A stretch of 64,000 nucleotides of DNA from Actinoallomurus sp. (GTDB lineage: Bacteria; Actinomycetota; Actinomycetes; Streptosporangiales; Streptosporangiaceae), in contig JAOPYL010000023.1 in assembly GCA_025964625.1 (NCBI GenBank), positions 1 through 64,000 on the forward strand, in the 5' to 3' direction. Of the stretch, positions 10,990 to 21,054 are shown in pieces (within the stretch, counting starts at the first letter, position 1; each line of letters begins with the position of its first letter). A program made the translations under genes and the position numbers. The notes under the pieces were generated by a model that worked only from the letters and a program-made list of their open reading frames with translations, had not been told where the DNA came from and made no database searches.

Positions 10990-11934
10990 CTAAATCCCGT
11001 ATTTTCGGTCGAAGAAAAGCATCACATTGAGCGCCGCCCGAGTGTCGCCACCGAGCATGTCGACAAGTGCGGGCCGCTGCCGGGACGCGATCGCGGCGAA
11101 CGCGTCGGCGAAGAACTCATGACGCCCCAGATCCTCGGCCTGGCGGTGAAAGTCACTCTCCAAGTGTGGAAGACATTGCTGGTAGAGCGCGCGGAACTCC
11201 GCGCGGTCGGACTGCCATTGTCGGGGGCCGTCCTCGGTGTTGACGCCGTCAATGTCGTCGAGCGCGTGACCGATCTCGTGCAGCATCACGTCCGGGGTCG
11301 GTGAGGGCTGATCGCCGACGACGATCGTGCGGTCGCCGTACGCCCCGGCGCAGATATCCCAGGTGGCCTTGCCGGACGGCAGCGGCGCGCCGCGCAGATA
11401 CTGCATGTCGTCGAGGTCCGGTACGCCTCCGGCGCCGACGTAGATGCCGTCGAGGCCCTCGGCCAGCTTCTCCTTCAGCGCCTCCGGCAGCTCCGCGAGG
11501 CTGTCCACGGCCCGCACGACGTCCGGCGGCGCCGAGTGCCGATCGGCCGTCCACTGGCGGTACAGCACGGCTTCCAGAGCCCCGCAGTGGCGGCGTCCAT
11601 CCCGCGCGTCGGCGGCCTCGACCGGGTGCGGCGCCGCGCGCGGCAGGTCCTCGTCCAGCTCGAAATCGCGCCAGGTGTAGCGCGGCTTGGCCGGCTCGTC
11701 GCGCGCCGCGTCACCCACGCGGTGACCGGCCGCCCTCTCCTCGTCGGGGTGGAGCTTACGGAAACGGCCGAGCGCGTCCCTGGGCTGGAGGTGCCGCGGC
11801 CGGCCGGCGGGCCGCTCCGGCGGGACGACCCGATCACCCTCGCCGGCCGTCTCCTTGGGCCTGCGATGACGTCCCCGGGCGTCGGCGGCCGACGCCTCGA
11901 ACTGGTGGCGGCCGTTCCCCCGGTAACGCATCAC
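10990..11934 (-). CDS. Putative zincin-like metallopeptidase (anthrax-lethal-factor-like HEIGH domain)
   Basis: HExxH motif in PDVMLHEIGHALDDIDG plus downstream RHEFFADAFAAIA glutamate helix; variable Arg/Pro-rich N-terminus. Confidence 0.7.
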   Translation of the reverse strand: MMRYRGNGRHQFEASAADARGRHRRPKETAGEGDRVVPPERPAGRPRHLQPRDALGRFRKLHPDEERAAGHRVGDAARDEPAKPRYTWRDFELDEDLPRAAPHPVEAADARDGRRHCGALEAVLYRQWTADRHSAPPDVVRAVDSLAELPEALKEKLAEGLDGIYVGAGGVPDLDDMQYLRGAPLPSGKATWDICAGAYGDRTIVVGDQPSPTPDVMLHEIGHALDDIDGVNTEDGPRQWQSDRAEFRALYQQCLPHLESDFHRQAEDLGRHEFFADAFAAIASRQRPALVDMLGGDTRAALNVMLFFDRKYGI

Positions 11935-12095
11935 ACGTCCCCTCAGCGCCCTCCAGGCCCCGCGGAGGCCCGCGTGGACTAGGCCGTAGCGTAAGCCGGA
12001 TCCCGCGGTCGCGTCATCCCCCGCCGCCGACGGCGGGACGGCCCGCTCCGGCCACTCCCGAACCGTGCTTGCCCGCCGGGGTTACGCTGCGAAGC

Positions 12096-12449
12096 ATGCT
12101 CGTCCTTGCCGCCGTGCTCGTCCTGGTCGCACTCGGCGTATGGCTCTTCTGCCTCTTCGAGGTGCTGTCGACCAATGAGGGCGATACCCGTCACATGCCG
12201 AAGTTCGCCTGGTTCCTCATTGTCCTGCTCGCCTTTGACCTCGGCGCGATCGCGTGGCTGGTGTTCGGCCGCCGTCGCGGATTCGTCACCGCGGACGTCA
12301 CCGCGTGGCCGCCGGACTTCCTCACCTCATCCGACGACCCGCATCAGCCCTCGTCCGACGGGCCGGCCGAGGCCGTCCCACTGGGCCCCGACGACGACCC
12401 GGAGTTCCTCCGCCGGCTCGACCGCCGTCTCCGCGGCGAGGATCCCTGA
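12096..12449 (+). CDS. PLD-nuclease-N-terminal-type (PLDc_N) small membrane protein
   Basis: LCLFEVLSTNEGDTRHMPKFAWFLIVLLAFDLGAIAWLVFGR. Confidence 0.8.
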   Translation: MLVLAAVLVLVALGVWLFCLFEVLSTNEGDTRHMPKFAWFLIVLLAFDLGAIAWLVFGRRRGFVTADVTAWPPDFLTSSDDPHQPSSDGPAEAVPLGPDDDPEFLRRLDRRLRGEDP

Positions 12450-12462
12450 CCGCGAGCGGCGC

Positions 12463-13668
12463 TCAGTGCTGCAGGGCGCTGCCCTTCAGCCATGTGTCCC
12501 AGGAGAGCGTCCAGAAGGTCCAGCCGTTGCCCTGCTCGTTGACGAGCTTTCGGCTGGTGCCGACCACGTCGACCACGTCACCGCGCTGGGCGATGCCGTA
12601 GAAGAAGTGGGCGCCCGTCGGTGACGTCCGGACACAGCCGTGGCTGATGTTGCTGTTGCCCAGGGCGTAGTACTGGCCGGGGCTCTGGTGGACGTACTCA
12701 CCGCGGTCGCTGATGCGCACCGCCAACGGGATGTCCTCCGCGTAGTAGCCGGGGTCGCCCGGCTTGCGGCCCGGCGACACCATGTGCACCATCGGCGCCT
12801 TCTCTTTGGTGAGGTGGATGCCGCTGGTGGTGGTGTACTCCTGGGTGGTCCCCATGCCCATGCTGATCGGGTACTTGTGGACGACGCCGTCGTGGTCCAC
12901 CTTCATGTAGTGCGTCTTGGCGTTGGCGACGGTGATGTTCGACGCGCCGATCTCGAACGACTTGGTGACGTCCGCGCTGCCGTACACGTCCTTCAGCCCC
13001 CGCACGCCGGCCAGGTGCGCGGTGAAGACGACGTTCTGGTGCGGCTGCCAGTACTTCTCGGTGCGGTACACCACCTGCTGGTCCGAGACCCAGTGCCAGG
13101 CGCCGACGTCACCCTTGTCGGACTTGACCTCCAGGGCCTTCTCCACGAACGCCCGGTTGGCGACCGCCCGGTCGAAGGTCACGATGATCGGCATGCCGAC
13201 GCCGACCTTCTCCCCCGGCATCGGCGTGACGTCGCTGACGGAGAACGTCTGCGCGGGCTTCAACGTGTCGAACTTGCTCGTCGCGCTGGCCGCCTTGCCC
13301 TTGTCGTCCTTGGCGGAGGCGTTGACGGTGTAGGACGCGCCGGGCTTCAACGTCCACTTCGTCTTCCACTGCGAGTGGTCGGGCGTGAAGTCACCCGGCA
13401 CCTGCGTGCCGCCCTCCTGGACGGTCACCTGCTCGAGCTTGCCACCCGAGGCCGCGACCGTGACCCCTTGGTCCGGACGTGCCTTCCCGGTGCCGTCCGC
13501 CGGCGTGATCCGCACCTGGACCTCGGGAGCCTTCGTGCCGTCCTTGCCGTTCGTGCCCGCCTGACTGCTGCCAGTACAGCCGGACACCGCCGAGAGCAGT
13601 GCCGCCATCACCACAGCGCCGACGGCCAACCGCTTGTTGCTCACCCGAGCCCTCCCAGATTTACCCAC
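12463..13668 (-). CDS. L,D-transpeptidase lipoprotein with Ig-like domain
   Basis: Lipobox LSAVSGC; YkuD catalytic motif SHGCVRTSPTGAHFFY; start may be internal GTG near 13644. Confidence 0.92.
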   Translation of the reverse strand: MGKSGRARVSNKRLAVGAVVMAALLSAVSGCTGSSQAGTNGKDGTKAPEVQVRITPADGTGKARPDQGVTVAASGGKLEQVTVQEGGTQVPGDFTPDHSQWKTKWTLKPGASYTVNASAKDDKGKAASATSKFDTLKPAQTFSVSDVTPMPGEKVGVGMPIIVTFDRAVANRAFVEKALEVKSDKGDVGAWHWVSDQQVVYRTEKYWQPHQNVVFTAHLAGVRGLKDVYGSADVTKSFEIGASNITVANAKTHYMKVDHDGVVHKYPISMGMGTTQEYTTTSGIHLTKEKAPMVHMVSPGRKPGDPGYYAEDIPLAVRISDRGEYVHQSPGQYYALGNSNISHGCVRTSPTGAHFFYGIAQRGDVVDVVGTSRKLVNEQGNGWTFWTLSWDTWLKGSALQH

Positions 13669-13720
13669 GACGGATGAGACGCACCAGGTGCGTAAAATGT
13701 TGCCAGTGGTAGCTAAGTAA

Positions 13721-14698
13721 TCAGCCAGCGTAGGAGTGCAACCCTGATACCAGGTAGTTGATTCCGAAGAAGTTGAACAAAAGGCACCCGAACGCGATCA
13801 GCGAGATGATCGCCGCCTTGCGGCCCCGCCAACCCGCGGTGGCCCGGGCGTGCAGGTAGCCCGCGTACGCCACCCACGTGATGAACGACCAGGTCTCCTT
13901 GGGGTCCCAGCCCCAGTAGCGGCCCCACGCGGAGTCCGCCCAGATCGCGCCCGCGATGATGGCGAACGTCCAGATCGGGAACGCGAACATCATCGTGCGG
14001 TGCGCCACGCTGTCCAGCGTCTCGGCGTCCGGCACCCGTTCCAAGATCCCACCCGGTCTGGGAGTGCCCGGGCGGGACTTGATGAGATACAGGATGGTGG
14101 CGACGCCCGCGACCGTGAACGTGCCCGTGGCGGTTACCGCGGCGGTGACATGAATGGCGATCCAGTACGAGTGCAGCGCCGGGCGAAGCGGGCCCGGGTC
14201 GTTGTAGAGCCAGATCGTGGCGATGCCGAGCGCGATGACCACGGCCACCATGAGGAACGGACCGAGCCAGCTGATCTTGTAGCGCCACAGCATCACGAGG
14301 TACACCGTCACCGCGGCGAACGCGATCGCGGACACGAACTCGTACATGTTGCCCCAGGGCACGCGGTCCGCCGCCATGCCCCGGGTGACGATCTCCGCGC
14401 CGTGCACGCCCCAGGCGAGGATGTTGATCAGGATCGCGAAGTGGCCCCAGTGGCTTCCGCGCCCCTGGCCGCCCGCGTCGGCGGGCTCCTCGGCGCCGGC
14501 GGTGTCCGACGCGGGCATCTCGGGGCCGCCCGCTCCGACCAGCACCTTCGCCTGCTCGGGCACGGCCGCCTCGGCACGGCGGCGCCCGAAGGCGATGTCA
14601 CCGGCGTACCCGACCATGGCCACGACGTAGAGCAGTACGGCGCCGAGCATCAACTGGTTGCTCAGGTTCGCCAGGTAGGTGTCGACCACGGTCGTCAC
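13721..14698 (-). CDS. ccsB: Cytochrome c biogenesis protein CcsB/ResC
   Basis: WGRYWGWDPKETWSFITWVAYAGYLHARATAGW haem-handling WWD-type motif; multi-TM. Confidence 0.93.
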   Translation of the reverse strand: MTTVVDTYLANLSNQLMLGAVLLYVVAMVGYAGDIAFGRRRAEAAVPEQAKVLVGAGGPEMPASDTAGAEEPADAGGQGRGSHWGHFAILINILAWGVHGAEIVTRGMAADRVPWGNMYEFVSAIAFAAVTVYLVMLWRYKISWLGPFLMVAVVIALGIATIWLYNDPGPLRPALHSYWIAIHVTAAVTATGTFTVAGVATILYLIKSRPGTPRPGGILERVPDAETLDSVAHRTMMFAFPIWTFAIIAGAIWADSAWGRYWGWDPKETWSFITWVAYAGYLHARATAGWRGRKAAIISLIAFGCLLFNFFGINYLVSGLHSYAG

Positions 14699-16278
14699 TC
14701 CTCGTCAGGGGTTGTGGGCTTGGGAGCGGCCCCCGCGAGCCGCTCGACGATCGCGTCGAACTCCGGCGTGGCGCCGCCGAGGGTCAGCCCTCCGACCTCG
14801 ACCACCGTACGCCCGCCCTCCGGGGCGGTCGCACGGACCCACAGCCTGCGGCGGCGTACGAGGAAGGAGGTGACGATGCCGAGGATCGCGATGAGGCCGG
14901 CGGTGAGCGCGGGCACGCGTCCGGGGTCGTGGTTGACCTGCAGGCTGATCCACTGCTTGTAGCCGTTGAAGGTCACCGAACCGGCGCCGCCCGGCAGCGT
15001 CTCGGTCTGGCCGACCGCGAGCGGCTTGGTCTTGTTGCCCATGACGATCGGCTTCAGCTTGCCGGTCTCCAGCTTGTACACCGACTGCGGCGCGCCGCTG
15101 GACAGTCCGAGGTCGCCCTTGAACGCGAACAGCGCCACCTGGGGGTTCCAGGCCGCCGGGAACGCGGAGACGACCTTGCCCTGGGCGTTCGGGACGGCCG
15201 TGGGCCAGAAGAGCCCGATGAAGCCCAGCTGGTCGGGCTGGGCGTCGGGAACCTTGATGACGCCCTCTGAGGTGTACGTCGCGTCGTCCGTCGACAGGAA
15301 CGGCACCGCGCCCTGGTAGGCCACCTGGCCGTGGCCGTCACGGACGGTGAACTGCGGCGAGTAGCCGTGGCCGAGCAGGTAGACCCGGGCGCCGCCGACC
15401 TTGAGCGGATGGTTGACCTGCAGGTCATAGGGGCGGACCGCCGCCTTCAGGCCGTCCTGGTAACGGATCTTGGCGGAGAAGGAGATGGGCTGGCCCCGGT
15501 TGGGCCCGTCGGGGAGATACTGGGCCGTGAACGAGTCGAGCCAGACCGTGAACGGCGGAAGGCCGGAGGAGGAGAACTCCCGGCCGCCCTTGAAGGCGTC
15601 GTAGGAGGTCAGCGTGTTGGAGAAGCCCTCGCCCTCGGTCACGAGGACGTTGCCCTTGTAGCCGAAGGCCGCACCGGACCCGACCGCGAACAGCAGGATC
15701 AGCAGCGCGAGGTGGAAGACCAGGTTGCCGGTTTCGCGCAGGTACCCCTTCTCGGCCGCGACCGAGTCGCCGTGCTCGTCGACCCGGAAACGCCGGTCCT
15801 TCAGAACCTTCCGTGCCTCGGCGAGCACGTCGCCGGGCGCTGCGTCCGTCTCGTACGACGCGGTCTGCGGCAGGCGGTCGAGGTTGCGCGGCGCCTGCGG
15901 CGGCCGGGACCTGATGTGCTGCAGATGCTGCCGGGACCTGGGCAGCACACAGCCGCCCAGCGAGATGAACAGCAGGATGTAGATCGCCGCGAACCAGGGC
16001 GCGGAGAAGACGTCGAACATCGACATCCGGTCGAGCACCGGCGCGATGATCTTGTGGTCGTCGAAGAACTTGGTGACCTTCTCCGGCGCCAGCGGCCGCT
16101 GCGGCAGGAACGACCCGGGAACGGTGCCGAGCCCCATGAGGAACAGCAGCACGAGCGCGGTGCGCATCGAGGTGAGCTGACGCCAGCCCCAGCGCAGCCA
16201 GCCGACGGCGCCCATCCCCGCGGGCCTCTCCTCGGGGGCCTGGGGGGCGGCCTCCGCTTCAGGCGCGTCCACACTCAA
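14695..16278 (-). CDS. resB: Cytochrome c biogenesis protein ResB/Ccs1
   Basis: LTSMRTALVLLFLMGLGTVPGSFLPQRPLAPEKV; FSAPWFAAIYILLFISLGGCVLPRSRQH. Confidence 0.93.
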   Translation of the reverse strand: MSVDAPEAEAAPQAPEERPAGMGAVGWLRWGWRQLTSMRTALVLLFLMGLGTVPGSFLPQRPLAPEKVTKFFDDHKIIAPVLDRMSMFDVFSAPWFAAIYILLFISLGGCVLPRSRQHLQHIRSRPPQAPRNLDRLPQTASYETDAAPGDVLAEARKVLKDRRFRVDEHGDSVAAEKGYLRETGNLVFHLALLILLFAVGSGAAFGYKGNVLVTEGEGFSNTLTSYDAFKGGREFSSSGLPPFTVWLDSFTAQYLPDGPNRGQPISFSAKIRYQDGLKAAVRPYDLQVNHPLKVGGARVYLLGHGYSPQFTVRDGHGQVAYQGAVPFLSTDDATYTSEGVIKVPDAQPDQLGFIGLFWPTAVPNAQGKVVSAFPAAWNPQVALFAFKGDLGLSSGAPQSVYKLETGKLKPIVMGNKTKPLAVGQTETLPGGAGSVTFNGYKQWISLQVNHDPGRVPALTAGLIAILGIVTSFLVRRRRLWVRATAPEGGRTVVEVGGLTLGGATPEFDAIVERLAGAAPKPTTPDEE

Positions 16279-16312
16279 TGTCGCGCTCCTCCAGAGGAAA
16301 TAGGGGCGGTCA

Positions 16313-17044
16313 TCAGATCACCGTCTTGAAGCCGGAGACCCAGCCCTGCATCTTGATCGTGAGGGCCATCCAGGCGCCCGTGACCAGCAGCACGCCGATC
16401 GCGACCAGCATGCCTCCGCCGATCCGCATCACGGCCCGGTAGTGGCTCTTGACGAAGCCGAACGCACCCAGCGCCCTACGGTACGCGAGCGCGGTGAGCA
16501 GGAACGGCACACCGAGACCGAGGCAGTAGGCGAACGAAAGCAGCGCGCCGCGGGTGGCGCTCGCCTCGGTGTAGGCCATCGCCTGGACGGCCGCCAGCGT
16601 CGGGCCGATGCAGGGCGTCCAGCCGAGGCCGAACAGCATGCCCAGCAACGGCGCGCCGGCCAGGCCCGCGGCGGGCAGCCGGCTCGACTTGAACGTGCGC
16701 TGCAGGCCCGGTACGAACCCCATGAAGGCGAGGCCGAGCACGATGGTGACGCCGCCGAGGATCTTGGTGAGCACGGATGCGTGTTGCTGCAGCAGCGCCC
16801 CGAACCCGCCGAAGGCGAGCCCGGCGCTGACGAACACGACCGTGAAGCCCAGCACGAACAGAGCCACGCCCAGCAGCAGCCGTCCCCGCCTCTGGGACGC
16901 CAGGTCGGCGCCGCTCATTCCGGTGACGTACGAGAGGTAGCCCGGCACCAGCGGCAGCACGCACGGAGAAAGGAACGACACCAGCCCGGCCGCCGCCGCG
17001 ACCGGGAACGCGAACACCAGCGAACCGCTGGCGAGAGTACTCAT
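16313..17044 (-). CDS. ccdA: Cytochrome c biogenesis protein CcdA
   Basis: [46 protein letters not shown]. Confidence 0.94.
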   Translation of the reverse strand: MSTLASGSLVFAFPVAAAAGLVSFLSPCVLPLVPGYLSYVTGMSGADLASQRRGRLLLGVALFVLGFTVVFVSAGLAFGGFGALLQQHASVLTKILGGVTIVLGLAFMGFVPGLQRTFKSSRLPAAGLAGAPLLGMLFGLGWTPCIGPTLAAVQAMAYTEASATRGALLSFAYCLGLGVPFLLTALAYRRALGAFGFVKSHYRAVMRIGGGMLVAIGVLLVTGAWMALTIKMQGWVSGFKTVI

Positions 17045-17048
17045 CGGC

Positions 17049-17624
17049 TCATTTCTCGGCCGCGAGCTGGGTGACGAGGTTCTTCAGCGACATGTACGGC
17101 ACGCTGCCGACGGCCCGTGCCGCGACATTGCCATGACGGTCGATGACGAGCGTGGAGGGTACGGCGTTGGGCGGAATGTCGCGGAACGCCAGCGCGATCT
17201 GCCCGGCCTGGTCGTACAGGCTCGGGTAGGTGATCTTGAAGCTACGGGCGAAGGCCTGCGCGTTGTCCTTGCCGTCCTTGATGTCGACGCCGACGAACTG
17301 CACGCCCGAGCCCTTGGTCTCGTCGTAGACCTTCTGCATCGTCGGCGCCTCGGCCCGGCAGGGCGCGCACCACGACGCCCAGAAGTTGACGACGGTGACC
17401 TTGCCCTTGAAGTCCGACAGGCTGAGCGACCTGCCGTCGAGCGTGGTGCCCTGGACCGGCGGAGCGGGCTTGCGATCCTTGATCACTTGACTGACCCCGT
17501 TGCCGGCGACGTACCGGGAGTCGCTCCCGCCGGGGCCGCTCTGCACCGCACCGGCGCCCGCGCAGCCCGCGAGCGCACCGGCGAGGAGGATCAGTGCTGG
17601 GACGGTCAGAACACGGCGGATCAC
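17049..17624 (-). CDS. TlpA/ResA-type thiol-disulfide oxidoreductase lipoprotein
   Basis: [16 protein letters not shown] (CxxC); lipobox LAGCAG; GTG start at 17624. Confidence 0.93.
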   Translation of the reverse strand: MIRRVLTVPALILLAGALAGCAGAGAVQSGPGGSDSRYVAGNGVSQVIKDRKPAPPVQGTTLDGRSLSLSDFKGKVTVVNFWASWCAPCRAEAPTMQKVYDETKGSGVQFVGVDIKDGKDNAQAFARSFKITYPSLYDQAGQIALAFRDIPPNAVPSTLVIDRHGNVAARAVGSVPYMSLKNLVTQLAAEK

Positions 17625-17638
17625 GGCGACACTCCCAC

Positions 17639-17655
17639 TACTACAGGGCGTAGTA
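17639..17655. promoter_or_regulatory. Inverted repeat upstream of redoxin-ccdA-resB-ccsB (TACTACAGGGCGTAGTA)
   Basis: 6-bp perfect arms TACTAC/GTAGTA, 15 bp upstream of the redoxin start; resembles BlaI/CopY-type operator dyads. Confidence 0.45.
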
Positions 17656-17679
17656 CTTGAGTCTATTCTGCCCGAGGGG

Positions 17680-18312
17680 TCAGGCGCCGGGCACACTGGG
17701 GCGGCGCGACAGGTCCCCGGCCGGTTCGGCGTAGTCGACCTTCACGATGCGATCGTCGTCGTAGGTGACGCTGGTGACGCTGGCCAGCGCGCACTCCCGC
17801 CGGGCCGGGTTGTGCCACAACCTGCGGCCTTCGACCTTCCGACGGGTCACCCAGATCGGCAGCTGGTGGCTGACGCACACCGCCTCGTGATCGCGTGCGG
17901 CGTCGCGCGCGTCGGCCATGACGGCCAGCATCCGCCGGGCGATGCCTTCGTACGGCTCCCCCCACGACGGGCGGAACGGGTTCCACAGGAACGGCCAGTG
18001 CTCGGGCCGGCTCAGCGAGCCGTCCCCGACGCCGAAGGTGCGGCCCTCGAAGTGATTTGCGGCCTCGATCAGCCGTTCGTCGGTCGTGACCGGGAGCCCG
18101 AGCGTCGCCGCGAGCGGCTCCGCCGTCTCCTGGGCACGCTCCATCGGCGAGCAGTAGAGCGCCGTGACGTCACGCCCGTCGAGCCACTTGGCCGCCGCCT
18201 CCGCCATCGACCTGCCATCGTCGCTGAGGTGGTATCCCGGCAGCCGTCCGTAGAGGACGCCCTCGGGGTTGTGTACCTCGCCGTGGCGCAGCAAATGAAC
18301 GATGGTCTTCAT
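17680..18312 (-). CDS. Histidine phosphatase family protein (phosphoglycerate-mutase-like)
   Basis: TIVHLLRHGEVHNPEGVLYGRLPGYHLSDDGR; later AVCVSHQLPI. Confidence 0.92.
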   Translation of the reverse strand: MKTIVHLLRHGEVHNPEGVLYGRLPGYHLSDDGRSMAEAAAKWLDGRDVTALYCSPMERAQETAEPLAATLGLPVTTDERLIEAANHFEGRTFGVGDGSLSRPEHWPFLWNPFRPSWGEPYEGIARRMLAVMADARDAARDHEAVCVSHQLPIWVTRRKVEGRRLWHNPARRECALASVTSVTYDDDRIVKVDYAEPAGDLSRRPSVPGA

Positions 18313-18812
18313 GGCTGCCCCAGCCTACCGGGCGCTCACGCCGAAACGGCCGACCGGGCCGGACGCGCGCGTCGGCACAGCCCAGCGTCGGCAGGGTCAC
18401 GTGGGACATCAGCGAAAACCGGCTCCGGCGACGTCGAACCGTGCGCAAGCGCCACCGGATTCGTCTTACCTGCCGTAACCGCCCGTTAACGGTGCGTGCA
18501 GTTTAGGGCGCACGGTCACCTTTCTGAGCGATTCAGGGCGTCCTGGTCAACTTTCCGGACACCGTTCGTGTCCCGTCCGAGTGAACCTTGCGAGTTCCGG
18601 ACTTACATTGCGAGTGATATGGCGGTGCGGCGGGCGGCCTCGGCGCGCCAGATGGCGTACACGTGACGGGTGAGCGCGGGGGCGTACCGGCACGATGCGG
18701 ACGCCGGCGGGGACGTCGCAGCGGCCCGAGGCCCGATGAACGTCGGCACGTAAAACCTCGCCACATCGCCTTCGGCCGCGGTGACCCCGGGTCCGGTGCA
18801 TAGATTGGGGAC

Positions 18813-19730
18813 ATGAAGATCGGATTCGGCGCCCCGGTGGCGGGCGCGTGGGCAGGCGCGGAGAACCTCGGCTACTTCGCCGGACGCGCGGAAGAGCTGG
18901 GCTACCACTCGCTGTGGGCGTTCCACCGCCTACTGGTGCCGGCCGACGAGGAGGCGATGGACCCGGTCTACCGCAGCGTCCTGGACCCGATCAGCGCGCT
19001 GACCTTCGCCGCCGCCGGCACGTCCCGCATCCGGCTCGGCGTCGCGGTGATCAACCTGCCGTTCGTCACGCCCGTGTACCTGGCCAAGCAGGTGGCCACG
19101 CTGGACGTGCTGTCCGGCGGCCGGTTCGACCTCGGCCTGGGCACCGGCTGGCAGCGTGAGGAGTTCATCGCCAGCGGCGTGCCGATGGAACGCCGCGGCG
19201 CGCGCGCCGAGGAATACGTCGCGGCGCTGCACACGCTGTGGGCAGACGACGTGAGCTCCTTCGAGGGCGAGTTCTACACGATCCCGCCGAGCCGGTTGGC
19301 GCCCAAGCCGCTGCAGAAACCGGGCCCGCCGGTGCTGCTGGGCGGCGCCGCCGAGCCCGCGCTGAAGCGCGCCGGGCGCCTCGGGGCCGGCTGGATCAGC
19401 CGCAGCGGCACCGACCTGTCCCGGATCAGGGAGCAGATCGCGACCGTCCGGAACGCCGCCGCGGAGGCGGGCAAGGACCCCAGGGCCGTCCGCGTCGTCG
19501 TGCGCGGGGTCGTACGCGCCGGGGCCGAGGCCCGGGACGACTCCGGTGAGCGCCTCCGGCTGTCCGGGTCCTACGAGCAGATCCGCGAGGACGCGGCGTG
19601 GCTCGGCGAGCTGGGCGTCACCGAGCTCTTCTACGACCTCAACTGGGACCCGCTGGTCGGTTCACCCGACGTCGAGCCGGCGGCGGCGACCGCTCGCGCC
19701 AGGGAGATCCTCGAAGCCCTCGCCCCCTGA
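18813..19730 (+). CDS. LLM class (probably F420-dependent) oxidoreductase
   Basis: LGVAVINLPFVTPVYLAKQVATLDVLSGGRFDLGLGTGWQREEF. Confidence 0.9.
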   Translation: MKIGFGAPVAGAWAGAENLGYFAGRAEELGYHSLWAFHRLLVPADEEAMDPVYRSVLDPISALTFAAAGTSRIRLGVAVINLPFVTPVYLAKQVATLDVLSGGRFDLGLGTGWQREEFIASGVPMERRGARAEEYVAALHTLWADDVSSFEGEFYTIPPSRLAPKPLQKPGPPVLLGGAAEPALKRAGRLGAGWISRSGTDLSRIREQIATVRNAAAEAGKDPRAVRVVVRGVVRAGAEARDDSGERLRLSGSYEQIREDAAWLGELGVTELFYDLNWDPLVGSPDVEPAAATARAREILEALAP

Positions 19731-19731
19731 G

Positions 19732-21054
19732 TCAGCCCGCCTCGGCGGCGGCGCGGGCGGCGTGCGGGAGGGCGGCTGCGATGCGCTCCAGCGCCGCGTC
19801 GTCATGCGCCGCCGACAGGAACCATGCCTCGTACGCGGACGGCGGCAGGTAGACGCCGTGGTCGAGCGCCGCGTGGAAGAACGCGGCGTACCGCCGGGTG
19901 TCCTGCCGCCGGGCCTCGTCGAAGTCACCGACCTTCTCGGGCGCGAAGAAGATCGAGAACAGGTTGCCGGCGACCTGCAGCCGGTGCTGCACGCCCTCCT
20001 TGGTCAGGGCCTCGGAGGCCAGCTCGGCCACGGTGGCGGCGGCCCGGTCGAGGTGGGCGTAGACGTCGTCGGTGGCGCCCCGCAGGGTCGCCAGGCCGGC
20101 GGCGGTGGCGAGGGGGTTCCCCGACAGCGTGCCCGCCTGGTAGACGGGGCCCGCCGGGGCCAGCTTCGCCATGATGTCGGCTCGTCCGCCGAACGCCGCG
20201 GCGGGCAGCCCGCCGCCCATGACCTTGCCGAAGGTGCTCAGGTCGCCGGCGACGCCCTCGATGCCGTACCAGCCCGATCGGGACACCCGGAAGCCGGTCA
20301 GCACCTCGTCCATGATCAGCAGTGCGCCGTGCCGCCGGCAGATCGCCTTCAGCGCGGCGTTGAAGTCCTGGGCAGGCGGCACGATGCCCATGTTGGCCGG
20401 GCACGCCTCGGTGATCACGCAGGCGATCTCGTCGCCGTGCTCACCGAACGTCTCCTCGACCGCGGCGAGGTCGTTGTAGCGGAGCACGATCGTGTCGGCG
20501 GTGGCCGCGCCCGTCACGCCGGGCGAGTCGGGCAGCCCGAACGTCACGAGGCCGGAGCCGGCCGCGGCCAGCAGCGCGTCGGAGTGGCCGTGGTAGCAGC
20601 CGGAGAACTTGACGATCTTCGAACGGCCGGTGAAGCCACGGGCCAGCCTGATCGCGGACATGGTCGCCTCGGTGCCCGAGCTCACGAGCCGCACCTGGTC
20701 GACCGGGGCACGCGCGACGATCTCCTCGGCCAGGAGCACTTCGCCTTCCGTGGGCGTGCCGTACGAGGTCCCGAGCGCGGCGGCCCGCTGCACGGCCTCG
20801 ACGACGGCCGGGTGCGCGTGGCCGAGGATCATCGGTCCCCAGGAGCAGATGAGGTCGACGTACTCGTTGCCGTCGGCGTCGATCAGGTAGGGGCCGCGGC
20901 CGGCGGCGATGAACCGCGGGGTGCCGCCGACGGCGCCGAAGGCGCGCACGGGCGAGTTGACCCCGCCCGGCACGACCGCTCCGGCCCGGTCGAACAACGC
21001 TTGCGAACGCTCGCTGCTACTGGAAGTCACACCTTCGAGTCTCCCAGACGTCAT
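19732..21054 (-). CDS. hemL: Glutamate-1-semialdehyde 2,1-aminomutase
   Basis: [64 protein letters not shown]; start chosen by ATGA overlap. Confidence 0.96.
   Translation of the reverse strand: MTSGRLEGVTSSSSERSQALFDRAGAVVPGGVNSPVRAFGAVGGTPRFIAAGRGPYLIDADGNEYVDLICSWGPMILGHAHPAVVEAVQRAAALGTSYGTPTEGEVLLAEEIVARAPVDQVRLVSSGTEATMSAIRLARGFTGRSKIVKFSGCYHGHSDALLAAAGSGLVTFGLPDSPGVTGAATADTIVLRYNDLAAVEETFGEHGDEIACVITEACPANMGIVPPAQDFNAALKAICRRHGALLIMDEVLTGFRVSRSGWYGIEGVAGDLSTFGKVMGGGLPAAAFGGRADIMAKLAPAGPVYQAGTLSGNPLATAAGLATLRGATDDVYAHLDRAAATVAELASEALTKEGVQHRLQVAGNLFSIFFAPEKVGDFDEARRQDTRRYAAFFHAALDHGVYLPPSAYEAWFLSAAHDDAALERIAAALPHAARAAAEAG

Noticed and set aside
17656-17662. Possible HspR/HAIR site (CTTGAGT) upstream of the redoxin gene
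   Set aside because: Only one half-site; no ACTCAAG partner at the expected spacing
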